This document shows, one piece after another, positions 36,359 through 46,335 of a DNA stretch of 64,000 nucleotides. Position numbers and translations under genes: made by a program. This DNA comes from Tessaracoccus bendigoensis DSM 12906 (lineage in GTDB: Bacteria; Actinomycetota; Actinomycetes; Propionibacteriales; Propionibacteriaceae). Below the pieces are notes generated by a model that was not told the origin of the DNA, ran no database searches, and saw only the letters and a list, made by a program, of their open reading frames with translations. The DNA is taken from NCBI RefSeq assembly GCF_900141915.1, contig NZ_FQZG01000009.1, forward strand, positions 1-64,000, read 5' to 3'. Each line of letters opens with the position of its first letter. Position 1 is the stretch's first letter.

Positions 36359-37960
36359 TCAGCGGTTGCCGCCGGGACCTCCTTGCCCGGGGGCTCCGCC
36401 CGTACCGCCCGTACCGCCACCGCCCATACCGCCCATGCCGCCTTCGCCGGCGGTGACCGTGGCCGAGCCGGACGAGGTCGCGACCTGGTAGCTCTCGCCG
36501 TCGGTGATGTCGGCGGAGGTGAACGTGACCGAACTGAACGACTTGGCTGAGGTGACCTGGGCGATTGCGGTGCCCGAGGCGTCGGTGATGGTCACCGCGT
36601 CGCCGGCGTTGCCGGAGACGGAGGCGATCAGCCAGCCCTGGGTTGAGGCCGCATCGGGGGCCTCTGTCATGTCACCGGTGTCGAACGTGGTCAGTGTGCC
36701 GCCGGTGATGGTGATCGAGCCGTTCGTATCCAGCGCACCGTTGCCGCCGCGGGTGGGGCCGAACACGGTGGTCGTGCCACCCGAGATCAGCATGTCGCCG
36801 TTGGAGTCCAGCCCGTCGCCTTCAGCGTCGATGGTCAGGGTTCCGCCGGAGATCTCCAGCGAGGCGCCGGCGTCGGCCTGCATGGATGCGCCGGTGCCGG
36901 TGGAGGCGTTGATGCCGTCGTCGCTGGCTGTCAGGTCGACCGTTCCGCCGACGATCACCACGGTGGCGGCTTCGACTGCCTCGACCGAGGCGGTGACGGT
37001 GAGCGAACCGTCCTCGATGATGAAGACCGCGCCCGCGTCCACGCCCTTCGAGGTGGCCTCATCGGTGTCGACCGCGCTGGTGGTGATGGTCACGTCACTG
37101 CCGGTCACCACGATGTCGGTCTCGGCGTCCAGCCCGTCGTCGCCGGTGGTGACGGTGATCGTCCCGCCCGAGAGATCCAGGTATCCGCGGGTGTCCTCGT
37201 CCTCATTGTCGGCTTTGAGGCCGTCTCCACCGGCGGTGACGGTGATGGTGCCGCCCTCGACGGTGAGCGAGTCCTTGCCTCGGAGCCCGTCGTCCACCGC
37301 GGTGACGGCGATGGTCCCGGAGAGGATGACCAGGTCGTCTTCGCTGGTGATGCCGTCGTTGCCATTGCCGGTTACGGTCAGCGAACCGGTGCCGCTGATG
37401 GTCAGGTCCGCTTCGCTGAACAGCGCGGCATTCACGTCCGAGTCCTCGCTGTAACTGGAGGTGTCGGAGACGGTGTTGCTGGTGCCGTCCATCAGGTAGA
37501 TGCCGACGTCGTCGGCGTTCAGCACGGCGATCGCCGCTGTGGTGCTGCTGGTGATCTCGGCGCCGTCAAGTACCAGGACGACCAGTGCGTCATCCGGGGC
37601 ATCCACCACGATCTGGCCGGCAAGTGAGCCGGAGAGCCGGTAGACGCCGGCAGCGGTGATGGTGACGGTGTTGCCATCCACCGTCGCACCGTCGGCGTCG
37701 GTGGTGGCGCTCGAGCCGGTCAGCGCGATGTCGACCGCGTCGTCCAGCGACCATTCGTCGTCATTGACGGTAGTGGCGTCCTCGTTCGCGGCCAGCACCT
37801 CGGCGGCGGTGACGCCGCTCGTGGTGGAGGTGTTGGTCGTGGTTGAGGTGTTGGTCGTGGTGGAGGTGTCGGTGGTGGCGGACGAGGTCGGCTGCGCGGT
37901 GCAGCCCGCCAGGACGGCGATGGTGGCCAGTCCGGCCAGGAAGGTTTTCAGGCGGCGCAT
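36359..37960 (-). CDS. Cthe_2159-type carbohydrate-binding lipoprotein
   Basis: This 533-residue lipoprotein (LAGCTAQPTSS, Cys20) has a Thr/Ser repeat spacer and a long beta-helix of the Cthe_2159 type. Repeats such as SEDDLVILSGTIAVTAVDDGLRGKD and GGDGLKADNEDEDTRG carry the Ca-binding DGL/DGI motifs of that family, which was described as binding cellulose and polygalacturonate. The C-terminus is a Gly-rich tail. The ATG at 37960 lies 13 bp inside the end of the VTC gene, so translation is coupled. It is the secreted partner of the cytoplasmic polyphosphate/DUF4956 pair. Confidence 0.85.
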   Translation of the reverse strand: MRRLKTFLAGLATIAVLAGCTAQPTSSATTDTSTTTNTSTTTNTSTTSGVTAAEVLAANEDATTVNDDEWSLDDAVDIALTGSSATTDADGATVDGNTVTITAAGVYRLSGSLAGQIVVDAPDDALVVLVLDGAEITSSTTAAIAVLNADDVGIYLMDGTSNTVSDTSSYSEDSDVNAALFSEADLTISGTGSLTVTGNGNDGITSEDDLVILSGTIAVTAVDDGLRGKDSLTVEGGTITVTAGGDGLKADNEDEDTRGYLDLSGGTITVTTGDDGLDAETDIVVTGSDVTITTSAVDTDEATSKGVDAGAVFIIEDGSLTVTASVEAVEAATVVIVGGTVDLTASDDGINASTGTGASMQADAGASLEISGGTLTIDAEGDGLDSNGDMLISGGTTTVFGPTRGGNGALDTNGSITITGGTLTTFDTGDMTEAPDAASTQGWLIASVSGNAGDAVTITDASGTAIAQVTSAKSFSSVTFTSADITDGESYQVATSSGSATVTAGEGGMGGMGGGGTGGTGGAPGQGGPGGNR

Positions 37961-38775
37961 GAGAGCTCCTCGGTGTGGAAGTGGTGGCGCAGGATGCGCG
38001 CCCATTTGTTGGAAGGTAGGTCGCCGCGTAGAGCGGCTAGACCGGTGCCGTATTTGCTGATGGAAAGTGGACGGTGACCGCTGCGCCAGAGCAGCCGGTC
38101 GATGCTAGACGGGTGAGCGCCCGACTTGGTCTCGACGATCACAAGGTCTGGTAGAGCCAGGGATCGACTGTCATCGCCGCCATCCGCGACGCGGGCGTGT
38201 GCAGTCCTTGCTGAATGGATGGCGCTCCAGGACAGATCGGTGTCGATGGTCACCCGGACGCCGGGCTCCGGCGGGAGCAGGGTGATGCGTCCGTAGCGGG
38301 TGACCAGGGTGGGATGCAGCTGCTCGGCGACCGAGCGGTCCATTCCCAGCTGGTGGAGGGTGTCTTCGGTGTAGTCACGGCCGGAATCGGTGAGCTGGTC
38401 GCGGGTGCAGAGGTCGTATCCGATCCGGTCCTTCACGGTGACCTCGCGGTCGCCGCGCACCTTGACCTCCAGGAAAGCCTGGCCCGAGTCGAGATAGCTG
38501 CGGGTGCGGACCTTGAAGCGGTGACGGCGGGCGTGGGCTGCCTGCCGGTAGCTGAGCAGGTCGGGGGTGTCGAAGTAGACCGACTCGTAGCGGAAGCACC
38601 GCCGTCCGTCGATCTCCAACACCCGTGTGTGGGGGTCGAACTCCTGCAGCAGGGTCTGCGTCTGCCGCGGGTCGAGCAGGTACTTGCGGTCGAACCGGGT
38701 GAGCAGCTCGGCCTCGGTCAACAGTTCGGGAAGGGTGATCGGTGCGAACCGATCGATTGGCAGGGTGGTCATCAC
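37948..38775 (-). CDS. VTC-domain polyphosphate polymerase family protein
   Basis: This 275-residue protein is a stand-alone VTC (CYTH/TTM superfamily) catalytic domain. It shows the basic/acidic tunnel strands RFDRKYLLD, YESVYFDTPDLLSYRQA, RHRFKVRTRSY, FLEVKVRGDREVTVKDR and LVIVETKSG. In yeast Vtc4 this fold makes polyphosphate from ATP; bacterial single-domain members commonly neighbour DUF4956 and CotH genes. It overlaps the DUF4956 gene by 4 bp and the Cthe_2159-like gene by 13 bp. The real product in bacteria is not established. Confidence 0.87.
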   Translation of the reverse strand: MMTTLPIDRFAPITLPELLTEAELLTRFDRKYLLDPRQTQTLLQEFDPHTRVLEIDGRRCFRYESVYFDTPDLLSYRQAAHARRHRFKVRTRSYLDSGQAFLEVKVRGDREVTVKDRIGYDLCTRDQLTDSGRDYTEDTLHQLGMDRSVAEQLHPTLVTRYGRITLLPPEPGVRVTIDTDLSWSAIHSARTAHARVADGGDDSRSLALPDLVIVETKSGAHPSSIDRLLWRSGHRPLSISKYGTGLAALRGDLPSNKWARILRHHFHTEELSCAA

Positions 38776-39386
38776 CGTCCCGCTTCCTGGAGTTCGTGAC
38801 GGCTGGGCTCATGCACGATTGCCTGCCTGCCGGTGTTGCTGCGCTGCCGCTGGCGGTAGCGGACGTCCACCACGGTCAGGTCGCGCACCTGGTCGAGCTG
38901 GGTGACGGTGACCTGGTCGATCGGCCCACCCAGCAGCGAGGTCAGCTCGCTGCGGAGTTCGGCCTCGTCCGCGATTGCCCGGTCCAGCGTGATCACCTGC
39001 TGGTGGCTGCGGCTCAGCAGCGCCGGATGGTCGCCCGCCCACATCGCCGCGACGATCATCGTCATCAGGGCGCTGGCGAGCAGCAGGTCGGTGGCGATCC
39101 CGGCGATCAGGCCGAGGGCGAGCGCGGCGAAGTAGTAGGCCACCTCGCGCTGGTCAATCTGGGTGGAGCGCAGCCGGATGATCGACAACACCCCGAACAG
39201 GCCCAGGCCCAGCCCCAGGCTGGTGGACGTCATGGCGCCGAGTACCAGCGCCACCGCCATCACCCCGACGTTCACGCCGAGGAAGGCGACCACCAGGTCG
39301 CGCCGATGATGGCGACGGAAGTAGAGGCCGAACGTGAGTAGGGCGATGGCTATCAGGTTGACCGCGATGAGTGCGATGGTCGTCAT
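38772..39386 (-). CDS. DUF4956 membrane protein
   Basis: This 204-residue protein has four N-terminal membrane helices containing the strongly conserved GLFGVLSIIRLRSTQIDQREVAYYFAALALGL segment of DUF4956, then a cytoplasmic domain of about 90 residues. It almost always sits next to VTC-domain proteins and may form a membrane platform or channel for the product. The ATG at 39386 has TAAGGAG eight bases before it; the longer open frame upstream is not coding. Confidence 0.88.
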   Translation of the reverse strand: MTTIALIAVNLIAIALLTFGLYFRRHHRRDLVVAFLGVNVGVMAVALVLGAMTSTSLGLGLGLFGVLSIIRLRSTQIDQREVAYYFAALALGLIAGIATDLLLASALMTMIVAAMWAGDHPALLSRSHQQVITLDRAIADEAELRSELTSLLGGPIDQVTVTQLDQVRDLTVVDVRYRQRQRSNTGRQAIVHEPSRHELQEAGR

Positions 39387-39544
39387 GATGATTCTCCTTA
39401 AAGACCTGTTGTGATCTGGTCTGACTCCTATCCAGCCAGTGGAGTCTTTGAGGTTCCTGTGACACGGGTGTGCTGGGCCAAAGGATTCCTGCACTGCTCT
39501 GGTGCGAGCTGGTAGAACCGCCCACGTTGTCGGGGTTCGACAGG

Positions 39545-40612
39545 TCAGTCGCCCGCCAGGAGTTCCTTGGTGGCGCGGGTCGGGGCGGCGGACGGAGGCG
39601 GTGAGCCGGTGAAGATCAGCCGGCGCTGCACCTGGTAGCTGACCAGGAACAGCAGGGTTTCGGTGACGATCTTGGCGGCCAGGGCGGGAAGCCCGAGGTC
39701 GGCCAGCAGGGTGGTTCCGACGATCGAGGCGCCGAGCAGGCCGAGCGCCAGCAGGGCGTAGCCGATCACCTGACGCCGCAGCCGTCCGCCCTGGGGACGG
39801 AAGACCACCGCGCCGTTCAGGACGAAGTTCAGCCCTGCGCTCAGCAGCCGGGCGCCGACGATCGAGCCGACGATCCAACCGGTCAGGCCGTACAGCACGG
39901 CGAAGACCGCGGTGTCGACGACGAACGAGGCCAGCGACGAGCAGGCGAAGGCCAGCACGGGCAGCAACACCCGCACCGAGTCGGCGATCGGACGGAAGTG
40001 GGTGCCGGAGTTGTGGTCGAAGTAGACGGTCTCGATCGGTACCTCGCGCACCGTTATCCCGGTGCCCGAGCAGCGCAGCAGCATGTTCTGCTCGTACTCG
40101 AACCGTTCACCGGGGATGCCGGAGGCCCAGCCGACCAGGCCTGCGGGAATCCCGCGCAGCCCGGTCTGGGTGTCGGAGACGGTGAAGCCAGCCGCCAGCC
40201 GGAACAGCCAGCGCGAGACCGTGTTGCCGAACCGGCTGGCCGGCGGCACGTCACCGGTGAACCGACGGCAGCCCAGCACCAGCGACTCCTGCCCGGCGGT
40301 CGCCGCCGCAACGGCCAGGATGTCGGCCGGGGTGTGCTGGCCGTCGCTGTCGGCGGTCACCACGTCCGCTTCCGGACGGGTGGCCAGCAGCCGGTACAGC
40401 CCCACCTTCAGCGCGGCACCCTTCCCCCGGTTGCGGGCCAGGTGGACGACCTCCGCACCAGCAGCGCGGGCCGCGTCGAACTGTGCGGCATAGGCCTGGC
40501 CGCTACCGTCGTCCACCACGAGGATGTGTACTTCAGGGTCGAGGGTGCGCAGCCCGTGGACGACGCCGGCGAGTCGATCGGTCGGTTCAAAGGACGGGAT
40601 CAGGACAGCCAT
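39545..40612 (-). CDS. GT2 glycosyltransferase fused to GtrA domain
   Basis: This 355-residue protein has an N-terminal GT-A glycosyltransferase domain (VVDDGSG, NRGKGAALK, ADSDGQH as the DXD site) like dolichyl-phosphate mannose synthase. The C-terminal half has four helices of the GtrA family. Such fusions make a polyprenyl-phosphate sugar and help flip it to the outer face. It starts 3 bases after the phosphodiester glycosidase gene, so the two are coupled. This suggests that the cluster decorates or builds a surface polymer. Confidence 0.88.
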   Translation of the reverse strand: MAVLIPSFEPTDRLAGVVHGLRTLDPEVHILVVDDGSGQAYAAQFDAARAAGAEVVHLARNRGKGAALKVGLYRLLATRPEADVVTADSDGQHTPADILAVAAATAGQESLVLGCRRFTGDVPPASRFGNTVSRWLFRLAAGFTVSDTQTGLRGIPAGLVGWASGIPGERFEYEQNMLLRCSGTGITVREVPIETVYFDHNSGTHFRPIADSVRVLLPVLAFACSSLASFVVDTAVFAVLYGLTGWIVGSIVGARLLSAGLNFVLNGAVVFRPQGGRLRRQVIGYALLALGLLGASIVGTTLLADLGLPALAAKIVTETLLFLVSYQVQRRLIFTGSPPPSAAPTRATKELLAGD

Positions 40613-40615
40613 GGG

Positions 40616-41560
40616 TCAGCCCGCCACGTAGAGGATGTCGGAGGTGGCCCGCTCGCCTTGGTTCGAGGGTTGGTTCACCACCTGGCCGTTGAAGTACAGG
40701 GTCGAAGACCCGCCGCCGTCGAGGTTGTAGGCGGTGGTCGCGCCCAGGTCGCGCATGATCTGGGCGAGTTCGGGCAGGGTTGCGCCCCGGCTGTAACCCT
40801 CCTCGCGTCCGTCCACCACCACGAAGACGAGATGGTTGGTGTCGATCAGGCCGACCGCAGTGCGGGGCTGGTCGCCCTGGATGGAGTGGTTGCCGACGTT
40901 GGTGTCGATCTCCACCTGGTCGATGCCCGCCACGATCTGCCCATCCTCGACCAGGGCCGGCCCGAACGAGAGGGTGTTCCACACTCCGTCAGCCAGCAGG
41001 GCCTCGGCCGAGGTGGTGGTCTCGTCGTAGATCCGGGCGGTGCCGTCGAGGTAGAAGGCGATCCCTGTGCGCGCCGGCTCGTCCCGGTAGATCACGCCGT
41101 TGCGGATCACGATCCCCGTGTCGCGGAAGCCGTAGTAGTCGCCGTTGATGGCCAGGACGGCGTCGTGGTCGTCGGCTATGTCGCTGGTCTTCTCGGTGAT
41201 GTTCTCACCGAACTGGTTGTGGGCGAAGGCCGAGCGCAAGGTGGTCGCGTCGTCCAGCACGACGTCGGCGACGTAGTAGGTGAGGGTGTCGTCACCGGAG
41301 CCGGTGGTGACCGTGGTGATGGTGATCGAGGTATCGCCCAAGGTGTAGCTGGTGTCGGTCAGGTCGGCCGTGACAGTGGCGTCGTCGGTGGTGGTGGGTT
41401 GGACGGTCGAGTTCTCGGCCTCGTACTGACTGACGTCGGAGACCTCGACGTGCCAGATCACGAACCGGTCCAGCGCCCAGGTAGCCGCCGTCCCGGTGCC
41501 GGCGACGGCGATCGCGCAGACGGCGGCGATCCAGAGTCGGAAGCGACGTCGGGTCTTCAT
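40616..41560 (-). CDS. Phosphodiester glycosidase (NAGPA-like) exoprotein
   Basis: This 314-residue protein has one N-terminal membrane anchor and an extracellular phosphodiester glycosidase domain (NAGPA/DUF2233). It shows AINGDYYGFRDTGIVIRNG, the central SIQGDQPRTAVG, the VVDGREEGYSRGATLPELAQIM block and YNLDGGGSSTLYF, all family hallmarks. Related enzymes remove N-acetylglucosamine linked through a phosphodiester. It heads the leftward cluster, and 146 bases upstream lack another gene. A role in editing phosphate-linked surface sugars is plausible but inferred. Confidence 0.87.
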   Translation of the reverse strand: MKTRRRFRLWIAAVCAIAVAGTGTAATWALDRFVIWHVEVSDVSQYEAENSTVQPTTTDDATVTADLTDTSYTLGDTSITITTVTTGSGDDTLTYYVADVVLDDATTLRSAFAHNQFGENITEKTSDIADDHDAVLAINGDYYGFRDTGIVIRNGVIYRDEPARTGIAFYLDGTARIYDETTTSAEALLADGVWNTLSFGPALVEDGQIVAGIDQVEIDTNVGNHSIQGDQPRTAVGLIDTNHLVFVVVDGREEGYSRGATLPELAQIMRDLGATTAYNLDGGGSSTLYFNGQVVNQPSNQGERATSDILYVAG

Positions 41561-41984
41561 CGCAACCCCTTCAGGCCAGCGGGGCGCGACCCAGCGTCAC
41601 GCTGGCGGTGTGGGCGCCGGGGGAGAAGTCGGCCCGCGGTACGGACGAGTGAAAGGGCCATCGGGACTCCTTAAGTAGTGATGACTCAACCCTCGGCCGA
41701 CCGTCTGTGCCGAACCTTGCCGGGCGCTGTCATCGCACTGACGGTTCGCTGTGGAGTCCCTGTGTCCGTCGATCCACCGCAGCGGAGATGCGGCCTCGGG
41801 GCCCGCTAATACCCTCGCTCGGTCCTCGGCGCCCTGATCGCCGACCCACAGCAGCGCGCCGGATGGGGTGCAGGCGTCTAGCGTCGTGCACTTTCACGGG
41901 ATCCGATTGCGCGATCCCGAGACGGATTGGGGCGAGGAGGCGGACTGGCGCGCCATGCGCAGGCTCCTCGACAGTTTCCCGCGC
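41561..41984. other. Scarred intergenic region
   Basis: No intact gene. On the plus strand from 41884 a frame ending at 42009 reads VVHFHGIRLRDPETDWGEEA and continues with a Trp/Arg-rich stretch; its composition is protein-like. I see no start signal and no known domain, so it may be the tail of a gene lost when recombinase remnants accumulated here. Confidence 0.4.
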
Positions 41985-42426
41985 CGCGATGCAGCGAGGG
42001 GCAACTGACTACCTTTACTTCGTGTGCGCGAGTCGGCATGGCGGCAGGGGCGATTGCACACGGCAGGCGATGCTGATCGAGCAGGTGGAACGACTCATCG
42101 AGCGCTTCTACTTGCAGGTGCAGACCGACCCGGAAACGATCGAGGCGGTCTCGGCGATGATTCCTGCTCGCTTCGACGAGATGATGGCAGAGGGTGCCGT
42201 CGGGTTGGCAGACCCCCACACGCTGGAAGCGGGGCGTCTAACGAGTGTTTCAGCGCCCGGAAACCGCCCCGATGAAGGGCTCTCGGGCACCGTGGTTCGG
42301 AGGATTGAACACCTTCAGACCTTTCCCAGCGCCTCTGAGGTCGACGGCCTCGTAGACGATTGTCGCAGCGGAGTGAGTGTCAACGAGTTTGCCGAAGGGT
42401 ATGGCGTTCACCGGGCCACAGCGTAG
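41985..42426 (+). pseudogene. Large serine recombinase C-terminal remnant with HTH tail
   Basis: The frame contains a recombinase zinc-ribbon segment (FVCASRHGGRGDCTR) and its helix IEQVERLIERFYLQVQ, then a break and a helix-turn-helix stretch (SEVDGLVDDC to YGVHRATA). The catalytic domain is missing. The HTH part closely parallels the intact small gene at 48471-48800. The fragment stops at 42426 where the following codon is a stop. Confidence 0.65.
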
Positions 42427-42954
42427 GCACACCTCCCTCGCCGTGGTACTCCACGCCGTCAGGCTGGGAATCGAGGAAGCGGCAGAGGTGGTGAAGCTGC
42501 CGACCCAAGCACCAGCTGCCGACGGTCCTGGGCGTAGTTGACCCCGACGGAACCGATGCCCGAGCCGACGAGCGACTACGGTTCCCCGTCAACTTCACTC
42601 TGGCGAGGGACCGGAGCTCGCAGAGGAGACCGTCCGTAATCAGACTCTGCGTCCTTCCGGAGCTTGTGGAGCGGTGTGCTGACGTTCGCTAGCTTGGTTG
42701 TGAGGTCCGGGACAAGAAAACCCGGCCCCAGAGGGGCCGGGTGCTCAAGCGTAGCAGCACGACGCCTTGGCTACCCTCTTGTGGCTTGGTGATGCGCGGC
42801 CCAATGGCCGCCGGAAGCTGGTGTGCGTACCAGTCGGAGGGCTGCATCTGGTACCACCAGTGGTTGCCTGCGCCGTCGGTGTGCTCACCGGCGAGTTTGC
42901 CAGCGCGATAGCCTTTGGTGGGGTTGACGAGGCCGACGGGCACTCGGTCTCGTG
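42427..42954. other. Region between recombinase scars
   Basis: I see no gene that I can support. A leftward frame contains a Trp-rich stretch (NHWWYQMQPSDWYAHQL) that might be a small protein, but it would have no good start and runs through the terminator at 42714-42741. Confidence 0.4.
42714..42741 (-). terminator. Rho-independent terminator (leftward)
   Basis: A perfect 9-bp stem (CCCGGCCCC at 42721-42729 and its complement at 42733-42741) with a 3-nt loop is followed on the minus strand by TTTTCTT. It would stop leftward transcription. No intact leftward gene sits immediately upstream, so the gene it served may have been displaced. Confidence 0.75.
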
Positions 42955-43324
42955 CGAAGGAGCCGCCGAACTCGCCGACCTCGCGTCCCGGAGGACCCAA
43001 CTCGGAGGCGAGCAACAGAAGCTGCTCCAGGGTCACTACGCCGGGGCGATCCCGCTCGACCTCCTCGAGTGAGAACAGGACCGGATCACCGCGCACCACG
43101 GCCACTACGCCGCTGCGCGAGAGAACCTCGACGAGTCACTGAAGTTGCTGTCCAACGCCGCCGACATCTACGAGCATGCCGACGATGCGAACCGTCGACT
43201 CCTCAACCAGGCGCTGTTCAAGATGATCTACATCGACGAGGACAACGACGTGCGCGTCGGCTACCGCAACCCATACGACGGGCTGAGCAGCCCCGTCCCG
43301 AGGACTGTCGAGACGGCTCAAAGC
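42955..43324 (+). pseudogene. Large serine recombinase C-terminal remnant
   Basis: This plus-strand frame reads as the coiled-coil and C-terminal end of a large serine recombinase: QQKLLQGHYAGAIPLDLLE, then EQDRI, EHADDANRRLLNQALFKMI and YIDEDNDVRVGYRNPYDG. An in-frame TGA at 43070-43072 splits it. The final 80 bases recur nearly exactly at 48160-48240. It is non-functional. Confidence 0.7.
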
Positions 43325-43335
43325 CGGGCCCGTGG

Positions 43336-45557
43336 CTATCGCTTGCTGCTCGGGCGGGGGATGCGCCAGGCGAACATGACACCGGCCACGAGCAGGACGA
43401 GGAATACCGGTACGAGTTGGCTGATCGCGGTGGTGAGGATCGCTGTGCCGATGGTCAGCAAGGAGATGACGAGCCCGGCCCCGGTGTTGGCGGCAGTGCT
43501 TTGGATCCGGTCCAGGCGAAGGCTGAGTTGATCAGGGCCTTTCGAGAGCTGGGGTCGGTCGGGCGGGACATCGTCTGGCTGTGGCGGCAGGACGATGTCG
43601 AGTCCGGGGATGCGGCGGAGTAACTCCTGTGCAAGCGATATGGCGTGGCTTCCGGCGAGGTCGACGACTCTGTCGAGGCTGATTTCGGCGAGCGCGAGGG
43701 CGGCGAGTTCGCGGAGGACGAAGGGGAGGAAGTCGACGGTTCCGCCGAGTGCGGTCACGATCTCCTGACTCTGGGCGATGGTCTTGACCGCGATGGTGAA
43801 CTGCTCGCCCAGTTGCATGCCGTGATCCTGGAGGAGCGCGAGGAAGGCGCCGAGGATGGAGTCGAAGCTTTGCGCCTCGGCGTAGCGGATGTGTTGGTTC
43901 ACCAGTTCGCCCATGTCATCGCGGAACTTGCCGGCGTCCACGGGTCGGCTGTGCATGGTGAGTCGTAGTGCGAGACTGGCCAGGCTGCCTGCGTCCTTCT
44001 GCTGGATGGCGACCAGCAATTCGACCAGGTCGAGCCGGGCGCGCAGGTTCAGCCGCCCGACCAGCCCGAGGTCGATGAGGACCAGTTCTCCCGTGGCCCG
44101 GTCGACCATGACGTTGCCCGGATGCAGGTCGCCGTGGAAGAAGCCGTCGATGAACAGCTGCTTGACCAGCGACCGGGTGAACGCCTGTGTGAGCGCGTCG
44201 CGCTCGTCCTGGGGGAGGGCGTCGGCGTCCAGTCGGTCGACCTGGGTGCCGTCGATGTATTCCATTGTGAGCACTCGGGTACCGCTCAGTTCGCGATAGA
44301 CCTTGGGCACCGGGTGCTGGGGAACGCGGCCATTGCGTCGGCGAGGCGCATCGCGTGGTAGGCCTCGTTGCGGTAGTCGAGTTCTCGGCCCACGCCTCCG
44401 GCGAACTCGTCGAGCAACGGTGCGAGGGCGAGGTCGCGGACGGTGCGACTCGCTCTGCTGGCCAGGTCCACAACATCCCGCAGGACGCCGAAGTCGGCTC
44501 GGACCATCGCATCGATGTCCGGCCGTTGCACTTTGACCGCGACGCAGGTCCCGTCGGCGAGCGTCGCACGGTGCACCTGCGCTGTCGACGCGGCGGCGAA
44601 CGCGTCCTCCTCGAAGGAGGCTAACAGTGCCTCCGGCGCGTCGCCGAGATCTGCGACGATCACCTCACGCGCCTGCGCATACGGCTCGGGCGGCACGTTG
44701 CTGTGCAGTTGTTCCAGGTCCGCCACCCACGTGGGGGGCAGGTCCTAGGGCCGGGAGAGCGCGAGCTGGCCGAGTTTGACGTAGGTGGGGCCGAGCTGTT
44801 CGAGCATCACCCGGATCTTCGCCGGGGTGGAGAGACCGTCGAGGGGGTTGGCCCCGCGGGCTGTCAACCGCCCGAGCCAGCGGCGTGGCCGTTCGATTAC
44901 TGTGTTCGCCACGGCGAACTCAAGCAGGTAGGCGCCGAGGGTATTGAGTACCTCGGACTGGCGGAGCCGCTCGCTGAACCAGCCACGCCGCAGCCCGGGC
45001 ACTCGGCCGAGGAGCCGCCAGATCTCGGCGTGCGGCCGCGCGCCGTTGGGCAGGGGCCGGTTCAGCCCCAGGACGGTGGCGATCCCGAGACTGAAGATGA
45101 GGAACAGCACCACCGTGACCGGGATGCCCCACCACGTCTGGTCCGGCGGCAGCGTGGTCAGCGGCACGAACGCGGCTGTGATGGTGAACACCACCATGTC
45201 GATCAGCACCAAGAACAGCCCGAAGGTACGCAGTACCAGACTGCCGAACACGACGATCAACGGAGCACGAACCAGCGCGCGGATCAGGCTCATGACGAGC
45301 GTGAACAGCAGCAGGTGGGGAAGCAACGACGCCGCACCCGCAAGGCTCGTCCAGACCGGCTGGCCCGTAATGGCCGCCGCACCACTGCCCAGGAGCACGA
45401 TCGTGAACAACGCCAGCACCAGCGCGGCATAGTTCACGATCACCTGAACCACCGCCAATGACAGGAATGCGAGCACACTCGACAACCGACGTCCCACTTC
45501 AAACTCCTTGTTCGACTGTGCTGGTCGGGCCCGGCCCTGCCCTGATGGGCGGAACAT
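43336..45557 (-). pseudogene. AarF/ABC1/UbiB-family kinase, disrupted
   Basis: Together three frames form one AarF-family protein of about 740 residues. The N-terminal third has several membrane helices and ends at GPTYVKLGQLALSRP. A TAG at 44745-44747 then interrupts the frame, which resumes in phase with DLPPTWVADLEQ and the ATP-site AVKVQRPDI. A frameshift near 44305 leads into VYRELSGTRVLTMEYIDG, HGDLHPGNVM and the metal-binding IDLGLVG, then C-terminal helices. Intact members influence quinone or lipid metabolism. Both lesions could be real decay or assembly errors; each needs only a small change to repair. Confidence 0.8.
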
Positions 45558-45900
45558 CGACCTGTTGGTCCGCCGGGTCTGGCGGGCTCACAGCCTCCAG
45601 CCTGCCCGGCCGCGACCGCCCGGACATCCTCTGAAGGGAGCGTCCAGCGTCATCCATCCGCAGTACATCACCAGCCTGTCAATGGGTGGGTTTCCGGCGC
45701 GGATCAGGTCTTCTGGGTACAGAAGCCTTCGACGGACGCCTCAGCGCGCACCGAGCCTAACCAACAACAACCCAGTTGGCTGCCGCCGATGCGGCGTCCG
45801 AATACGCCGACCGGAGGGGAATGGCGCATGCAGTACGGCCCGCACGTCGGACCCGACATCACCCCACCTCGGTTAGAAGCGAGCCGAGGAGGGAGACCCC
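45558..45900. other. Intergenic region upstream of the AarF gene
   Basis: These 343 bases separate the start of the AarF pseudogene from the toxin stop. I found no convincing gene, RNA, or strong hairpin. Confidence 0.5.
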
Positions 45901-46335
45901 TCAGGCCACAGCCCCTCGCCGAGGGTCGTCGGCAACTGGGTCGAGCACGTCGAACCCAAGGCTAACGGCGGCCCTGGCCATCTGCGCGTCATGCGTGACG
46001 ATCGTGACCTTGTCCACGCCGAGCCGCAGCGCCGACGCGACATGCACTGAGTCGGCCCCGCCGAGCACGGGGTCGATCGCGATGGCCTCGTCGATCAGGT
46101 CATCCCCGACGGCGATCAGAGCGAACTCATCCAGGTACTCGTTGGCGACGTCGGTGGCCAGCCCGGCGTTCTTGACGACTCTCAGAACCTCCAGCTCGAG
46201 CATGCGTGACCCGACGAACCTGTCACCAGAGGCATAGGCGGATTCGAACCACTCCCGGGCCGCAGTGGACTTGTCTGCGATCGCTCGCAGCAGCACCGAC
46301 GAGTCGACGAACCAGGTGCGCTCAGATGAGGCCAT
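45901..46335 (-). CDS. vapC: PIN-domain (VapC-like) toxin
   Basis: This 144-residue PIN-domain ribonuclease has the first Asp in FVDSSVLLRAI, the acidic residue in MLELEVLRVVK, and the central GGADSVHVASALRLG with its Asp, followed by IVTHDAQMARAA. Such toxins cleave RNA. The start at 46335 lies 14 bp inside the antitoxin gene. Longer upstream sequence in this frame belongs to the antitoxin region and is a shadow. It forms a type II pair with the Phd-like gene. Confidence 0.87.
   Translation of the reverse strand: MASSERTWFVDSSVLLRAIADKSTAAREWFESAYASGDRFVGSRMLELEVLRVVKNAGLATDVANEYLDEFALIAVGDDLIDEAIAIDPVLGGADSVHVASALRLGVDKVTIVTHDAQMARAAVSLGFDVLDPVADDPRRGAVA

Noticed and set aside
42689-43105. 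Leftward Trp-rich frame
   Set aside because: It overlaps a recombinase remnant and runs through a strong terminator, so it is not a convincing gene, although a small lost gene is possible.
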